Shown one piece after another: positions 15,546 to 25,008 of a DNA stretch of 50,402 bases. This DNA comes from a bacterium (GTDB taxonomy: Bacteria; JACRDZ01; JAQUKH01), in contig JBFMCF010000090.1 in the NCBI GenBank assembly GCA_040754625.1, positions 1 through 50,402 on the forward strand. Reading direction: 5' to 3'. A program made the translations under genes and the position numbers. The number at the start of each line of letters is the position of its first letter. Position 1 is the stretch's first letter. The notes beneath the pieces were generated by a model, which had not been told where the DNA came from, ran no database searches, and saw only the letters and a program-made list of their open reading frames with translations.

Positions 15546-16946
15546 ATGATTTTATTAACATTAGGGGAAATCCGGGAGGCGGTTGGCGGGAAAATTTTTG
15601 GTGATTTTAATCCAAAAGAAAAAATTTCGGGGATCTCTACCGACTCGCGGACAATAAAAAAAGGTGAAACCTTTTTTGCCATTAAGGGGGAGAAATTTGA
15701 CGGGTCGAAGTTTTCAGGTGATGCTTTAAAAAGGGGCTCGTCCGCAATTGTTGTTTCAAATGATTCAGAAAATATTGAATATAAAAATGTAATTTATGTC
15801 CGGGACACGAAAAAAGCCCTGATGGATTTGGCATTATATTACCGTAAAAAAATCAATCCGAGGGTTTACGGCATTACCGGCAGCAATGGCAAAACCACAA
15901 CGAAAGACATCCTGGCATTATTATTAAAAAACACTTATAAAACAACAGAAAGCAAGGGCAGTTTTAACAATGAAATAGGGCTCCCTTTGACAGTTTTGCA
16001 GATGTCAAAAAATACAAAGGTTCTGGTCCTGGAAATGGGGATGTCGGGAAAAGGGGAGCTTAACAGGCTTTTCAAAATCGCCCTGCCTGATGTTGGGCTT
16101 ATTACAAACGTCGGTCCCGCGCATCTTGCCCATTTTTCTTCGCTTGAAGAAATTGCGGCCGCCAAATCGGAATTGATTGAAAACCTGGCAAAAAATAAAT
16201 TTGCTGTATTGAATAAAGATGATTGTTTTTATGATTATTTTAAGTCAAAAACCAGGGCGAAAATTATTGATTTTGGGATAAAAAATAAAAGCGGTTTCAT
16301 GGCCGGGAATATCAGTTTACTCCCTTTCAAGGGGAGCACGTTTATACTGAATGCGCATGGCAAAAAAATAAAAATAAAAACTTCTTTACCGGGCCTTCAT
16401 AATGTGTATAATATCTTAGCCGCCGTGGCGGCTGCCAGCATATTTGAAAATGATTTAAATTATCTGGCGGAAGAACTTAAAAATGCGTCCCTTCCAAAAA
16501 TGAGGCTGGAAGGGATTAAATTAAAAGGTATTAAAATAGTAAATGACGCGTATAATGCCAACCCGAATTCAGTTGCCGCGGGATTAAAAGAATTAGGGAA
16601 TTATAAAGCTTTGGGAAACAAAATTTTTGTGTTCGGCGGTATGCTGGAACTCGGGAGTGATTCAGGCAATTATCATAGGCAGATAGGTGAGGAGGCAGTC
16701 AGGCAGGGTGTTGATTATCTCGTAATAAGGGAATCTGAAGAGACTATTGCGGCATCTTGTGCCGCGATAAAATACGGTATGGATAAAAATAAAGTTTTTT
16801 CTGCAAAAACAAATGAGGATATTGTTAATATTTTGTTATCATTTATGAAAAAAGGGGATGTTGTTCTTTTTAAAGGGTCGCGTGCGGTGTACCTGGAAGA
16901 GGCAGTAGAATTGTTGAAATTTAGGATTCGTAGGGGCAGGTTCTAA
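15546..16946 (+). CDS. murF: UDP-MurNAc-tripeptide--D-Ala-D-Ala ligase MurF
   Basis: MurF adds D-Ala-D-Ala to the UDP-MurNAc tripeptide in the cytoplasm, giving the pentapeptide. The 466 residues include the N-terminal Mur domain with GISTDSRTIKKGETFFAIKG (about 29-48), the ATP-binding GITGSNGKTTTK (about 109-120) and the C-terminal domain with NDAYNANPNS, FGGMLELG and FKGSRAVYLE. Those features identify MurF rather than MurE. The last five codons (RRGRF) and the stop lie inside a dispersed palindrome, so the C terminus has been rewritten by the repeat. The ribosome site is weak. Confidence 0.95.
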   Translation: MILLTLGEIREAVGGKIFGDFNPKEKISGISTDSRTIKKGETFFAIKGEKFDGSKFSGDALKRGSSAIVVSNDSENIEYKNVIYVRDTKKALMDLALYYRKKINPRVYGITGSNGKTTTKDILALLLKNTYKTTESKGSFNNEIGLPLTVLQMSKNTKVLVLEMGMSGKGELNRLFKIALPDVGLITNVGPAHLAHFSSLEEIAAAKSELIENLAKNKFAVLNKDDCFYDYFKSKTRAKIIDFGIKNKSGFMAGNISLLPFKGSTFILNAHGKKIKIKTSLPGLHNVYNILAAVAAASIFENDLNYLAEELKNASLPKMRLEGIKLKGIKIVNDAYNANPNSVAAGLKELGNYKALGNKIFVFGGMLELGSDSGNYHRQIGEEAVRQGVDYLVIRESEETIAASCAAIKYGMDKNKVFSAKTNEDIVNILLSFMKKGDVVLFKGSRAVYLEEAVELLKFRIRRGRF

Positions 16947-16987
16947 ACCTGCCCGAATTTATGGACGGGTTTAGAACCCGCCCCTAC
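16930..16987. repeat. Composite GTAGGGGC palindrome joining murF and mraY
   Basis: GTAGGGGC (16930-16937) and GCCCCTAC (16980-16987) are outer inverted ends. Between them GGGCAGGTT/AACCTGCCC and CGGGTTTAGAACCCG are each self-complementary. The element supplies the murF stop codon and contains a spurious ATG (16961) in frame with mraY. It matches the style of 2542-2566. Confidence 0.8.
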
Positions 16988-16996
16988 AAGGAAACA

Positions 16997-18148
16997 ATGT
17001 TTTACTATTTATACCTTTTATTATATAAACAAGGCACTATTTTTTCCGGCCTTCGGATTTTCAGGTATATCACCGTGCGGTCGGTATTTGCCGCTATAAC
17101 GGCGTTTCTTGTAAGTATAATTTTCGGGCCGTGGATTATACGCCGCCTTAAAGCGATGAGAGCAAACCAGCCGATCAGGCGGGATGGCCCTGAGACTCAT
17201 TTCAAAAAATCCGGCACGCCTACAATGGGAGGAATGTTAATAATCTTTTCAGTTATCCTGTCCTGCCTTTTCTGGAGCAATTTAAGCAACAGCAAGGTCT
17301 GGATAGTCCTTTTTGTTACAGTCTGGCTTGGATTGATAGGGTTTATTGATGATTATATCAAATTGACACAGAAAAATTCAAAAGGGCTTTCGGTTTCGTT
17401 TAAATTAATCAGCCAGGTCATCCTCGGCCTCCTTCTGGGATTTTATCTTTACAAATACCCGCTTGATATCGGAGCGCTATGGAACTATAAAATAGACGAC
17501 GCGAATTATATGAAATATCTGAACACAAAATATATGACTCAATTGGCCGTGCCGTTTTTTAAAAATGTATTGTGGAATTTATCGTGGTTTTATATTCCTT
17601 TTGCCGCACTCGTAATAGTGGGGAGTTCCAATGCGGTAAATTTGACTGACGGCCTGGACGGTCTTGCCATCGGGGCTATAGTTTTTTCGTCGATTTCATT
17701 TTTAGGCATGAGTTATGTTTCAGGCAACTGGACATTCAGCCAGTATTTAAATATTTTTTATGTTGAAGGGTCAGGCGAATTAACGGTGATTTGCGCGGCC
17801 ATTATCGGCGCGGGACTCGGGTTTTTATGGTATAACACTTATCCTGCCGAGGTATTTATGGGCGATACCGGGTCCCTGGCGCTGGGAGGGGCCCTTGGAA
17901 CAATAGCGATTCTTACTAAAAAAGAATTGACACTTGTAATTGTCGGGGGTGTTTTTGTTATCGAAGCAGTTTCAGTTATAATCCAGGTCCTGGTTTTCAG
18001 ACTGACCGGCAGGAGGGTTTTTCGCATGTCGCCGGTCCATCATCATTATGAAATGAAGGGGTGGCCGGAGCCAAAGGTTGTCGTTCGTTTCTGGATAATT
18101 TGTATTGTATTTACGCTTTTAAGCCTGGCAACATTAAAGATAAGATAA
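16997..18148 (+). CDS. mraY: Phospho-MurNAc-pentapeptide-transferase MraY
   Basis: MraY transfers phospho-MurNAc-pentapeptide to undecaprenyl phosphate, making lipid I at the inner membrane. The 383-residue polytopic protein has about ten helices. Conserved loops are present: RRDGPETHFKKSGTPTMGG, FIDDYIKLTQKNSKGLS, SNAVNLTDGLDGLA, the catalytic-region FMGDTGSLALGG and MSPVHHHYEMKGWPE. ATG 16997 has an AAGGA site and fits the family N terminus; the longer frame from 16961 begins inside the palindromic repeat and adds 12 residues unlike MraY. Confidence 0.97.
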   Translation: MFYYLYLLLYKQGTIFSGLRIFRYITVRSVFAAITAFLVSIIFGPWIIRRLKAMRANQPIRRDGPETHFKKSGTPTMGGMLIIFSVILSCLFWSNLSNSKVWIVLFVTVWLGLIGFIDDYIKLTQKNSKGLSVSFKLISQVILGLLLGFYLYKYPLDIGALWNYKIDDANYMKYLNTKYMTQLAVPFFKNVLWNLSWFYIPFAALVIVGSSNAVNLTDGLDGLAIGAIVFSSISFLGMSYVSGNWTFSQYLNIFYVEGSGELTVICAAIIGAGLGFLWYNTYPAEVFMGDTGSLALGGALGTIAILTKKELTLVIVGGVFVIEAVSVIIQVLVFRLTGRRVFRMSPVHHHYEMKGWPEPKVVVRFWIICIVFTLLSLATLKIR

Positions 18149-18187
18149 AAATAGGTCAAATAAGTCTTATAAGACCTATATTAAAAC

Positions 18188-19534
18188 ATGAATTTAAAAA
18201 ATAAGAAAGTTTCTGTTTTAGGTTCGGCAAGAACAGGCCTGGATTCTGCGCTGTTTTTGAAAAAAAAAGGTGCATCGGTTTTCCTTAGCGAGAAAAAACC
18301 CGGGAGACTTTGGGTTAAAACAAGGAATATTTTGGAAAGTGAAGGAATTGAAACGGAAGCCGGCTGGCACACGGATAAAGTTTTAAAAGGGACAGATTTT
18401 ATTGTGGTAAGCCCGGGCATCCCCTTAAATATTCCTGTCCTTGTAAAGGCAGGGGAATTAAACATCCCGGTAATAAGTGAGATTGAGCTGGCATATGTTT
18501 TTTGTCCATGCCCTATTATTGCTGTCGGAGGGACTAACGGGAAAACAACTACAACCACGCTTTTAGGAAAGGTTTTTAAAAAAGCAGGAGTGCCTGTTGT
18601 TGTTGCCGGCAATATCGGGACGACTTTTATAAGCCAGATAAAAAATTTAACGCCGGGGCATATCGCGGTTCTTGAAATAAGCAGTTTCCAGCTGGAAGGT
18701 ATTGAGAATTTTCGCCCTAAAGTAAGCATAACCTTAAATTTGACTCCAGATCATCTTGACAGGTATTTATCGATGGAAGATTATGAGGCTTCCAAACAGA
18801 GGATTTTTTTGAATCAGGGAGAGAAAGATTATACTATTTTGAATTTTGACGATAAGATTATTAAAACATGGGCGGGAAAAACAAAAGCAAAGGTTTTATA
18901 TTTCAGTACAAAAAGAGAAGTGCCGGCGGGAAGTTATCTTGAAGGAAATGATATTATATTTTCCTTTAACAGCAGCAGGGAAAAAATTTGCTTCCGCAGT
19001 GACATCAAACTGCTTGGCGAGCATAACATAAGCAATGTGCTGGCGGTTATTACTGCCTGTAAAATAAGTAATATCGCAAACAGTGTTATAAAAAATACCA
19101 TAAAGTCTTTTATGGGATTGAAACACCGGATTGAATTTGTGCGCGAGATTGAAGGTGTAAAATTTTACAATGATTCCAAGGGAACTACCGTGGATTCAGT
19201 CGTTAAAGCAATTGAAAGTTTTAATAAGCCTGTTATTCTTATAGCCGGCGGGCAGGATAAAAATTTGGATTTTACAATTCTTAAAAATTTGGCTAAAACC
19301 AAAGTGAAATTCCTTATTTTAATCGGCGAGGCAAAGGGAAAAATCAGGCGGGCATTAAATGGAGCGGTAAAAATATATGAAAGTGATACACTGGAAAACG
19401 CGGTAAAAAATGCGAAGAAATTTGCCGGTTCCGGAGATATAGTTTTACTTTCCCCGGGATGCGCGAGTTTTGATATGTTTAAAGATTATGAAGACAGGGG
19501 AAATAAATTTAAAAAAGCAGTGAGGAATTTATAA
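18188..19534 (+). CDS. murD: UDP-MurNAc-L-alanine--D-glutamate ligase MurD
   Basis: MurD adds D-glutamate to UDP-MurNAc-L-Ala. The 448 residues contain the N-terminal Rossmann-like domain (VSVLGSARTGLDSALFL), the ATP site GGTNGKTTTTTLLG (114-127), NLTPDHLDRY and the C-terminal FYNDSKGTTVDSVVKAIESF and LLSPGCASFDMFKDYEDRG; the last is diagnostic of MurD. The canonical GxGxSG loop near the N terminus reads GSARTG. ftsW starts 2 bases after the stop. Confidence 0.96.
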   Translation: MNLKNKKVSVLGSARTGLDSALFLKKKGASVFLSEKKPGRLWVKTRNILESEGIETEAGWHTDKVLKGTDFIVVSPGIPLNIPVLVKAGELNIPVISEIELAYVFCPCPIIAVGGTNGKTTTTTLLGKVFKKAGVPVVVAGNIGTTFISQIKNLTPGHIAVLEISSFQLEGIENFRPKVSITLNLTPDHLDRYLSMEDYEASKQRIFLNQGEKDYTILNFDDKIIKTWAGKTKAKVLYFSTKREVPAGSYLEGNDIIFSFNSSREKICFRSDIKLLGEHNISNVLAVITACKISNIANSVIKNTIKSFMGLKHRIEFVREIEGVKFYNDSKGTTVDSVVKAIESFNKPVILIAGGQDKNLDFTILKNLAKTKVKFLILIGEAKGKIRRALNGAVKIYESDTLENAVKNAKKFAGSGDIVLLSPGCASFDMFKDYEDRGNKFKKAVRNL

Positions 19535-19535
19535 T

Positions 19536-20627
19536 ATGGCGGCCAGGAAAGTATCGGATTATAAGCTTTTTCTTATTGTTCTTGTCCTGATAAGTATAGG
19601 TATTATTATGATTTACAGCGCAAGCGCAATGATAGCTTATGAAAATTTTGGCGATAGTTATTATTTCCTGAAAAAACAATTGGTCTGGTTTTTAATCGGG
19701 CTGTTTTTTGTTTTGATTACTGTAAACATAGATTATCATTTTTGGGAAAAAATCAGCAAGCCGCTTTTGATTTTCGGTTTAATTCTTTTAGGAGTTGTTT
19801 TAATACCGCGCGCAAGCAAAGAAATCGGAATCGCAAGACGGTGGATTGAAATCGGCGGATTCAGGTTCCAGCCTACGGAATTGATAAAACTTGTTATTGT
19901 AATTTATATGGCAGGTTCACTATCGAGGAAACAACGTGAAGTGGAAGTTTCTTTTTCCGCGTGGTTTCAGGATTTGGTAATAATAGGATTTATTTGCGGA
20001 TTAGTTGTATTACAGCCTGATTTTGGGACGGCGGTGATTTTGGCAGGCACGGTTTTAATAATGTTTTTTGCGGCGGGAGTCAAAATTGTTCATCTTTTAA
20101 GCATTGGATTGGCCTGCCTGCCTGTGCTTTATTTTCTTATATTCAACAGCGCTTACCGTATGAAAAGGTTTTTGGCGTTTTTTGATCCGTGGCAGGACCC
20201 CCAGGCTTCCGGATTCCAGATTATACAGTCTTTTTTAGCGTTTGGTTCCGGCGGGACTTTTGGTCTCGGGTTGGGTGAAAGCAGGCAAAAACTATTTTAT
20301 CTGCCTGAGGCGCATACGGATTTCATTTTTTCCATAATCGGCGAGGAGCTTGGTTTTGCCGGGTCACTGGTAGTTGTTATTATTTTTATCGGGTTCATAT
20401 TGCGCGCGGGAAGGATTGTTTTTAAAGCGAGAGACAATTTTGGATGTTTTCTTAGTTTAGGAATATTGACTGTAATAGGATTGGAATTTTTGGTCAATAT
20501 CGGAGTGGTCCTTGGATTATTGCCGACAAAGGGGACACCGCTTCCTTTTATAAGTTACGGCGGGTCTTCGCTGATATTTACCATGGCGTCAGTAGGAATT
20601 TTATTAAATATATCAAAAGAAAGCTAA
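19536..20627 (+). CDS. ftsW: Septal peptidoglycan polymerase FtsW (SEDS family)
   Basis: FtsW is the SEDS glycosyltransferase that polymerises septal glycan with FtsI. The 363-residue protein has about ten transmembrane helices, starts with the family-like IMIYSASAMIAYE and ARRWIEIGGFRFQPTELIK (about 105-123), and has the extracellular loop SYRMKRFLAFFDPWQDPQA-like segment (starting AYRMKRF) and the end LLPTKGTPLPFISYGGSS. These motifs separate it from RodA by context with murD and murG. Start ATG is 2 bases after murD, murG follows after 8 bases. Confidence 0.95.
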   Translation: MAARKVSDYKLFLIVLVLISIGIIMIYSASAMIAYENFGDSYYFLKKQLVWFLIGLFFVLITVNIDYHFWEKISKPLLIFGLILLGVVLIPRASKEIGIARRWIEIGGFRFQPTELIKLVIVIYMAGSLSRKQREVEVSFSAWFQDLVIIGFICGLVVLQPDFGTAVILAGTVLIMFFAAGVKIVHLLSIGLACLPVLYFLIFNSAYRMKRFLAFFDPWQDPQASGFQIIQSFLAFGSGGTFGLGLGESRQKLFYLPEAHTDFIFSIIGEELGFAGSLVVVIIFIGFILRAGRIVFKARDNFGCFLSLGILTVIGLEFLVNIGVVLGLLPTKGTPLPFISYGGSSLIFTMASVGILLNISKES

Positions 20628-20635
20628 TTGCAGGT

Positions 20636-21724
20636 ATGTCAAAAAGAATACTTATTGCAGCAGGCGGGACGGGCGGGCATATTTATCCGGCAATTGTTCT
20701 GGGACATGAATTGCAAAACGAATTCAATCTGAATGTTTTTTTTGCCGGCACAAAAAAAGGTATCGGGAAAGATATTTTTACAAGAGAAAAATTTAGATTT
20801 GAGTTATTTGATATTGACGGACTAAGCAGGAAATTTAATTTTTCGCTTTTTTCCGGTTTCTGGAAATTGATAAAGGTTTTTTTAAAAGCGTTATTTTTAT
20901 TCAATAAATTTAAGCCGGATGTTGTAATAGGAATGGGGGGATATGTTACTCCCCCCATAGTTTTAGCGGCGATTTTATACAATATCCCCACAGTCATACA
21001 TGAACAGAACGTTATTCCCGGGTTAGCCAACAGGTTTTTAAACAAACTGGTTGATCAAACAACAATCGCTTTCCCGGAGGCACGGCGTTTTTTTAAAAAT
21101 GCAATTATTACCGGGAACCCTGTTAGATCGACCATTGAACTTGTGAAAAAAGAAACGGGAATACGTAACCTGAATTTAGAGCATGGAAAAATTACTCTTT
21201 TTATTTTTGGAGGCAGCCAGGGGAGCCATAATCTTAATGAGATTTTTAGAGATACTTTAGTATTATTGGAAAGAAAAGGGCTGGAATTACAATTTATTAT
21301 AATGACAGGGGAAAATGACTGGGAAAAAATGGATGAGTTTTGCCGCGGCCTTCGTTTTAAATCAGTTGTCCGGCCGTTTTTTTATAATATTGAAGACGCG
21401 TATGCGGCGAGCGATTTAATAATTTCCCGCGCGGGGGCATTAAGTATTTCAGAAATTTGTGCCAGCGGGAAACCGGCAATATTTATTCCTTATCCTTACG
21501 CGGCAGGGAATCATCAGTATTTCAACGCGAAAAGGCTTGAAGAAAAAGGCGGGGGTATAATTATTGAGGAAAAGGAACTGGCCCCGGAAAAGCTCGCGAA
21601 GGCGATTTCTGATTTGCTGGATAATAAGGCAGGATTAATAAGAATGGGCGAGCGAAACAGCGGATTGTATCAAAAAGGCGCTTCCAGGATTCTTGCTTTA
21701 AATGTTTTGGCGCTGATAAAATAA
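20636..21724 (+). CDS. murG: UDP-GlcNAc transferase MurG (lipid II synthesis)
   Basis: MurG converts lipid I to lipid II on the cytoplasmic face of the inner membrane. The 362 residues are a GT-B fold: the N-terminal glycine loop GGTGGHIYPAIVLG (about 10-23), VIGMGGYVTPPIVLA, IHEQNVIPGLANRFL, then the C-terminal half with FGGSQGSHNLNE, SRAGALSISEICASGKPAIFIPYPYAAGNHQYFNAK split over the UDP-GlcNAc site. Length and motifs are standard. A palindromic AT-rich spacer follows before murC. Confidence 0.96.
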   Translation: MSKRILIAAGGTGGHIYPAIVLGHELQNEFNLNVFFAGTKKGIGKDIFTREKFRFELFDIDGLSRKFNFSLFSGFWKLIKVFLKALFLFNKFKPDVVIGMGGYVTPPIVLAAILYNIPTVIHEQNVIPGLANRFLNKLVDQTTIAFPEARRFFKNAIITGNPVRSTIELVKKETGIRNLNLEHGKITLFIFGGSQGSHNLNEIFRDTLVLLERKGLELQFIIMTGENDWEKMDEFCRGLRFKSVVRPFFYNIEDAYAASDLIISRAGALSISEICASGKPAIFIPYPYAAGNHQYFNAKRLEEKGGGIIIEEKELAPEKLAKAISDLLDNKAGLIRMGERNSGLYQKGASRILALNVLALIK

Positions 21725-21726
21725 AA

Positions 21727-21816
21727 AACGTGAAGTCTAAAACGTTAAACGTAAAATGAAAATCTAAATATTTTTTAATATTTTACTTTTTACGATTCAC
21801 GTTTTACGTTTAACGA
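21727..21816. repeat. AACGTGAA/TTCACGTT-type palindrome between murG and murC
   Basis: AACGTTAAACGTAAAAT on the left is matched by TTTTACGTTTAACG on the right, and AACGTGAA by TTCACGTT, around an AT-rich centre. The same vocabulary recurs at 24992-25081. It fills nearly the whole murG-murC gap; the AAAGGAG site of murC follows. Confidence 0.65.
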
Positions 21817-21829
21817 TAAAGGAGTTTAC

Positions 21830-23224
21830 ATGCTTCCAAGAGACCGTAAAATACATTTTGTCGGAATCGGCGGTTCAGGTATGAGCGGGATTGCCGAAGT
21901 TTTGCTTAACCTGGGGTTTCAGGTTACGGGTTCGGATTTAAAAAGCAGCCAGGTTACAAAAAGGCTGGAAGATTTAGGCGGGGGGATATTTTATTCACAT
22001 GAGAGAGGAAATATTAATAATGCGGATGTTGTTGTCATGTCTTCAGCGGTTGCATATGATAATCCGGAGATAATTGCCGCGTTGGAAAAAAAAGTACCGG
22101 TTATACCGCGCGCCGAAATGCTGGCTGAAATAATGCGGATGAAGTCAGGGATTGCTATCGCAGGGTCCCATGGGAAAACGACTACAACCTCTTTTATTGG
22201 TTCTATTCTGGTAAAAGCTGAAATGGACCCGACTATTGTTAACGGGGGTATTTTTAATAGTTTGGGTACAAATGCAAAATTAGGGCAGGGAGATTATTTT
22301 GTCGCGGAAGCAGATGAAAGTGACGGTTCTTTTCTTCTGCTTTCTCCTGTTTTCGCGATTGTCACGAATATCGATTTGGAACATCTTGATTATTACAGGG
22401 ATTTAGATCATATAAAAGATACTTATCTTCGGTTTATTAATAAAGTGCCTTTTTACGGTAGCAGTATAATCTGCCTGGATGAACCAAATATTCAAAGCAT
22501 TATTCCCCGCATAAAAAAGAAATTTATTACATATGGATTAAAAACACAGGCTGATATGGTGGCCAAGAATATACAGATAGAGCCGATGAATATACAGTTT
22601 GATGTATTTTATCACGATAAAAATCTTGGCAAATTTAGTTTGCATGCCGCAGGAATTCATAATGTTGATAATGCGTTGGCCGCAATTACCTGCGCATTGG
22701 AATTGGGTATAGATATTGAAAAAATCAGGGAGACGCTTTTAGAATTCAAAGGCGTTAAACGGCGTTTTCAGATTAAGGCGGAAATCGGCGGCATTATGAT
22801 AATCGATGATTACGGACATCATCCGACGGAAATAGAAGCAACCCTGAATGCCGCGAGGACAGGATGGGGAAGAAGAATTGTTCTTGCTTTTCAGCCCCAT
22901 CGTTTTACAAGGACCAAGGCCTTGCTTGAACAGTTCGGGCGGTGCTTTTACCAGGCGGATGAATTGATTATAGGGCCTATTTATCCGGCGGGTGAAAAAC
23001 CTATTCCCGGCATAACAGGTGAATCAATAGTAGAATCAGCTAAAAAGTACGGTCAGAAAAATGTCCGGTATATCCCGGAAAAGAATAAGATTCTTGAATA
23101 TATTTTATCAATTGTCAGGCAGGGGGACATGGTTTTTACCATGGGCGCGGGGGATATATGGGAGGTGGGCGAGAATCTGATTGAAAAATTAAAATACAGA
23201 AATTTTATTTTTATGCCGAAATAA
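21830..23224 (+). CDS. murC: UDP-MurNAc--L-alanine ligase MurC
   Basis: MurC adds the first amino acid, L-alanine, to UDP-MurNAc. The 464 residues show the N-terminal HFVGIGGSGMSGIAEVL (about 9-25), ATP-binding AGSHGKTTTTSFIG (111-124), EADESDGSFL, and IIDDYGHHPTEIEATL plus FQPHRFTRTKAL in the C-terminal half. The length is normal. A good AAGGAG site precedes ATG. The next gene is ddl; the usual murB between murC and ddl is missing. Confidence 0.97.
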   Translation: MLPRDRKIHFVGIGGSGMSGIAEVLLNLGFQVTGSDLKSSQVTKRLEDLGGGIFYSHERGNINNADVVVMSSAVAYDNPEIIAALEKKVPVIPRAEMLAEIMRMKSGIAIAGSHGKTTTTSFIGSILVKAEMDPTIVNGGIFNSLGTNAKLGQGDYFVAEADESDGSFLLLSPVFAIVTNIDLEHLDYYRDLDHIKDTYLRFINKVPFYGSSIICLDEPNIQSIIPRIKKKFITYGLKTQADMVAKNIQIEPMNIQFDVFYHDKNLGKFSLHAAGIHNVDNALAAITCALELGIDIEKIRETLLEFKGVKRRFQIKAEIGGIMIIDDYGHHPTEIEATLNAARTGWGRRIVLAFQPHRFTRTKALLEQFGRCFYQADELIIGPIYPAGEKPIPGITGESIVESAKKYGQKNVRYIPEKNKILEYILSIVRQGDMVFTMGAGDIWEVGENLIEKLKYRNFIFMPK

Positions 23225-23227
23225 AAA

Positions 23228-24166
23228 ATGAATAAAAAAAATATTAAAGAGATAAAAATCGGAGTGCTCGCCGGCGGAAATTCTTCTGAAAGAGAAATCT
23301 CTCTTTTAAGCGGTAAGGCCGTAAAAAAAGCGCTTGATGAATTGGGTTTAAAAAATAAATTCATCGATGTCGATAAGAATATTGTTTTTAAGTTAAAACG
23401 AACAGGAATTGATATTGCCTTTTTGGTTTTGCACGGGCCGGGCGGCGAGGATGGAACTATCCAGGGACTGTTGGAAATAATAGGTATTCCCTATACAGGT
23501 TCGGGTGTATTGGCTTCCGCCGCCGGGATGGATAAAATTTTTACCAAGCAGATACTGGTTGCAAATAATATAGAAACACCAAAATTCAGGATTTTGGAAT
23601 CCGGCACGGCCGCGGCGGTTGGCGGAGCGCCACGGCTGAAATTACCGTTTGTCGTTAAACCGTCCCTGCAGGGATCGGCAGTCGGAGTCAGTATTGTTTC
23701 TAAAAAGTCCGAAGTTAAAAAGGCGGTAGACATTGCTTTTTCTTATGATAAAAAAATTTTAATAGAAGAATATATCCCGGGTAAAGAAATAACAGTCGGT
23801 ATTCTCGGAGACGATGCTTTGCCGGTCGTGGAGATAGTCCCGAAAAATAAATTTTATGATTTTGAGTCAAAATACAAAAAAGGGATGTCGGAACATATTG
23901 TTCCCGCGAGGCTCCCGGGCGCTGTGTATAAAGAGGCACAGGGGATTGCGTTGAAAGTCCACAGGACACTGGGATGCCGTGATGTCTCGAGGATAGATAT
24001 GATTTATAATCCCGGGAAAGGTTTATATGTCCTTGAAATAAATACTATCCCGGGAATGACAAATGTGAGCCTGCTTCCTGATGCGGCGAAAGCGGCAGGT
24101 GTTGATTTTAATGAAATGGTAAACCGTATAGTTATTCTGGCGGCTAAACGGGCGGGGTTAATATGA
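23228..24166 (+). CDS. ddl: D-alanine--D-alanine ligase
   Basis: Ddl makes the D-Ala-D-Ala dipeptide used by MurF. The 312-residue ATP-grasp enzyme has GVLAGGNSSEREISLLSG (about 12-29), LHGPGGEDGTIQGLLE, YTGSGVLASAAGMDK, PSLQGSAVGVS and the metal-binding end LEINTIPGMTNVSLLP. Its stop overlaps the ftsQ start by 4 bases (ATGA). Start ATG has no clear Shine-Dalgarno but lies 3 bases from murC. Confidence 0.96.
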   Translation: MNKKNIKEIKIGVLAGGNSSEREISLLSGKAVKKALDELGLKNKFIDVDKNIVFKLKRTGIDIAFLVLHGPGGEDGTIQGLLEIIGIPYTGSGVLASAAGMDKIFTKQILVANNIETPKFRILESGTAAAVGGAPRLKLPFVVKPSLQGSAVGVSIVSKKSEVKKAVDIAFSYDKKILIEEYIPGKEITVGILGDDALPVVEIVPKNKFYDFESKYKKGMSEHIVPARLPGAVYKEAQGIALKVHRTLGCRDVSRIDMIYNPGKGLYVLEINTIPGMTNVSLLPDAAKAAGVDFNEMVNRIVILAAKRAGLI

Positions 24167-25008
24167 AATATGACAAAAATGTATATTTAACAAAACGGCG
24201 GCATTCAGACACCGAGCGGCTGGAGTCAAGAATAAAGTTTTTTAAGTCGCTGGGGAAGACACTGATGTTTTTGGTTGGGACAGCAATGGTTGTTTCTTTA
24301 TTTTGGATAACACGCAATTTTGTTCTGGTCGCCCCGTATTTTAATGTTAAAAACATTGTTGTTACAGGCAATAACGCTGTTTCAAAAGACGATATAATAA
24401 AATCAGCCGGTATATCACAGGGGCAGAATATTTTTAAATTAAATTTAGTCAAAATTCAATACAAGATTAAGGAAAATCCTTTATTTGATAAGGTATATGT
24501 TAAAAGGTCACCCCCCGGCAGAATAGAAATTCAGGTAGAAGAAAGGAAACCGGTGGCATTTTTTAATTTGAAAGGGGATTTTTATTTGGTTTCTGAAAAT
24601 GGCATAATTTTTAAAAAATTATCATCAGTTATTTATGAGAACCTTCCGATAATAACTAATATAAATTTGAAGAATATTATTTTAGGCAGTGAAACTAATT
24701 CTGTTAATCTCAATACGGGGCTGAAAATAATAAAAGATATAAAGGACATCCAGCCTGATTTTCTGGATTACGTCTCGGAAATAAATGCGGGGGACGTAAA
24801 CGAAATTATTATTTATACTGACAGGGGGATAAAAATAAAGGCCGATAAAGATACAGATAAAAATAAGTGGCTTTATGTGAACAGGGTGATTGGTATCGCA
24901 GACACAGATAAAATTCCGGTTGGTTATTTAGACGTCCGTTATAACAAACAAATTGTATTAAAACCGGCAGAAAAATTAAATATAAATAATATAAAACGTA
25001 AAACGTGA
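24163..25008 (+). CDS. ftsQ: Cell division protein FtsQ
   Basis: FtsQ links the early and late division proteins in the periplasm. The 281 residues have a basic cytoplasmic N terminus, one transmembrane helix (about 31-50, TLMFLVGTAMVVSLFWI), a POTRA domain (about 58-127; FNVKNIVVTGNNAVSKDDI, then VKRSPPGRIEIQVEERKP) and the beta domain with FYLVSENGIIFKKL. The ATGA overlap with ddl implies coupling. The last residues (KRKT) and the stop codon fall in an AAACGTAAAACGTGA palindromic repeat. Confidence 0.92.
   Translation: MKYDKNVYLTKRRHSDTERLESRIKFFKSLGKTLMFLVGTAMVVSLFWITRNFVLVAPYFNVKNIVVTGNNAVSKDDIIKSAGISQGQNIFKLNLVKIQYKIKENPLFDKVYVKRSPPGRIEIQVEERKPVAFFNLKGDFYLVSENGIIFKKLSSVIYENLPIITNINLKNIILGSETNSVNLNTGLKIIKDIKDIQPDFLDYVSEINAGDVNEIIIYTDRGIKIKADKDTDKNKWLYVNRVIGIADTDKIPVGYLDVRYNKQIVLKPAEKLNINNIKRKT

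Noticed and set aside
16961-16996. Upstream start for mraY
   Set aside because: The ATG belongs to a dispersed palindrome and the added residues do not match MraY; ATG 16997 has a ribosome site and the family N terminus.
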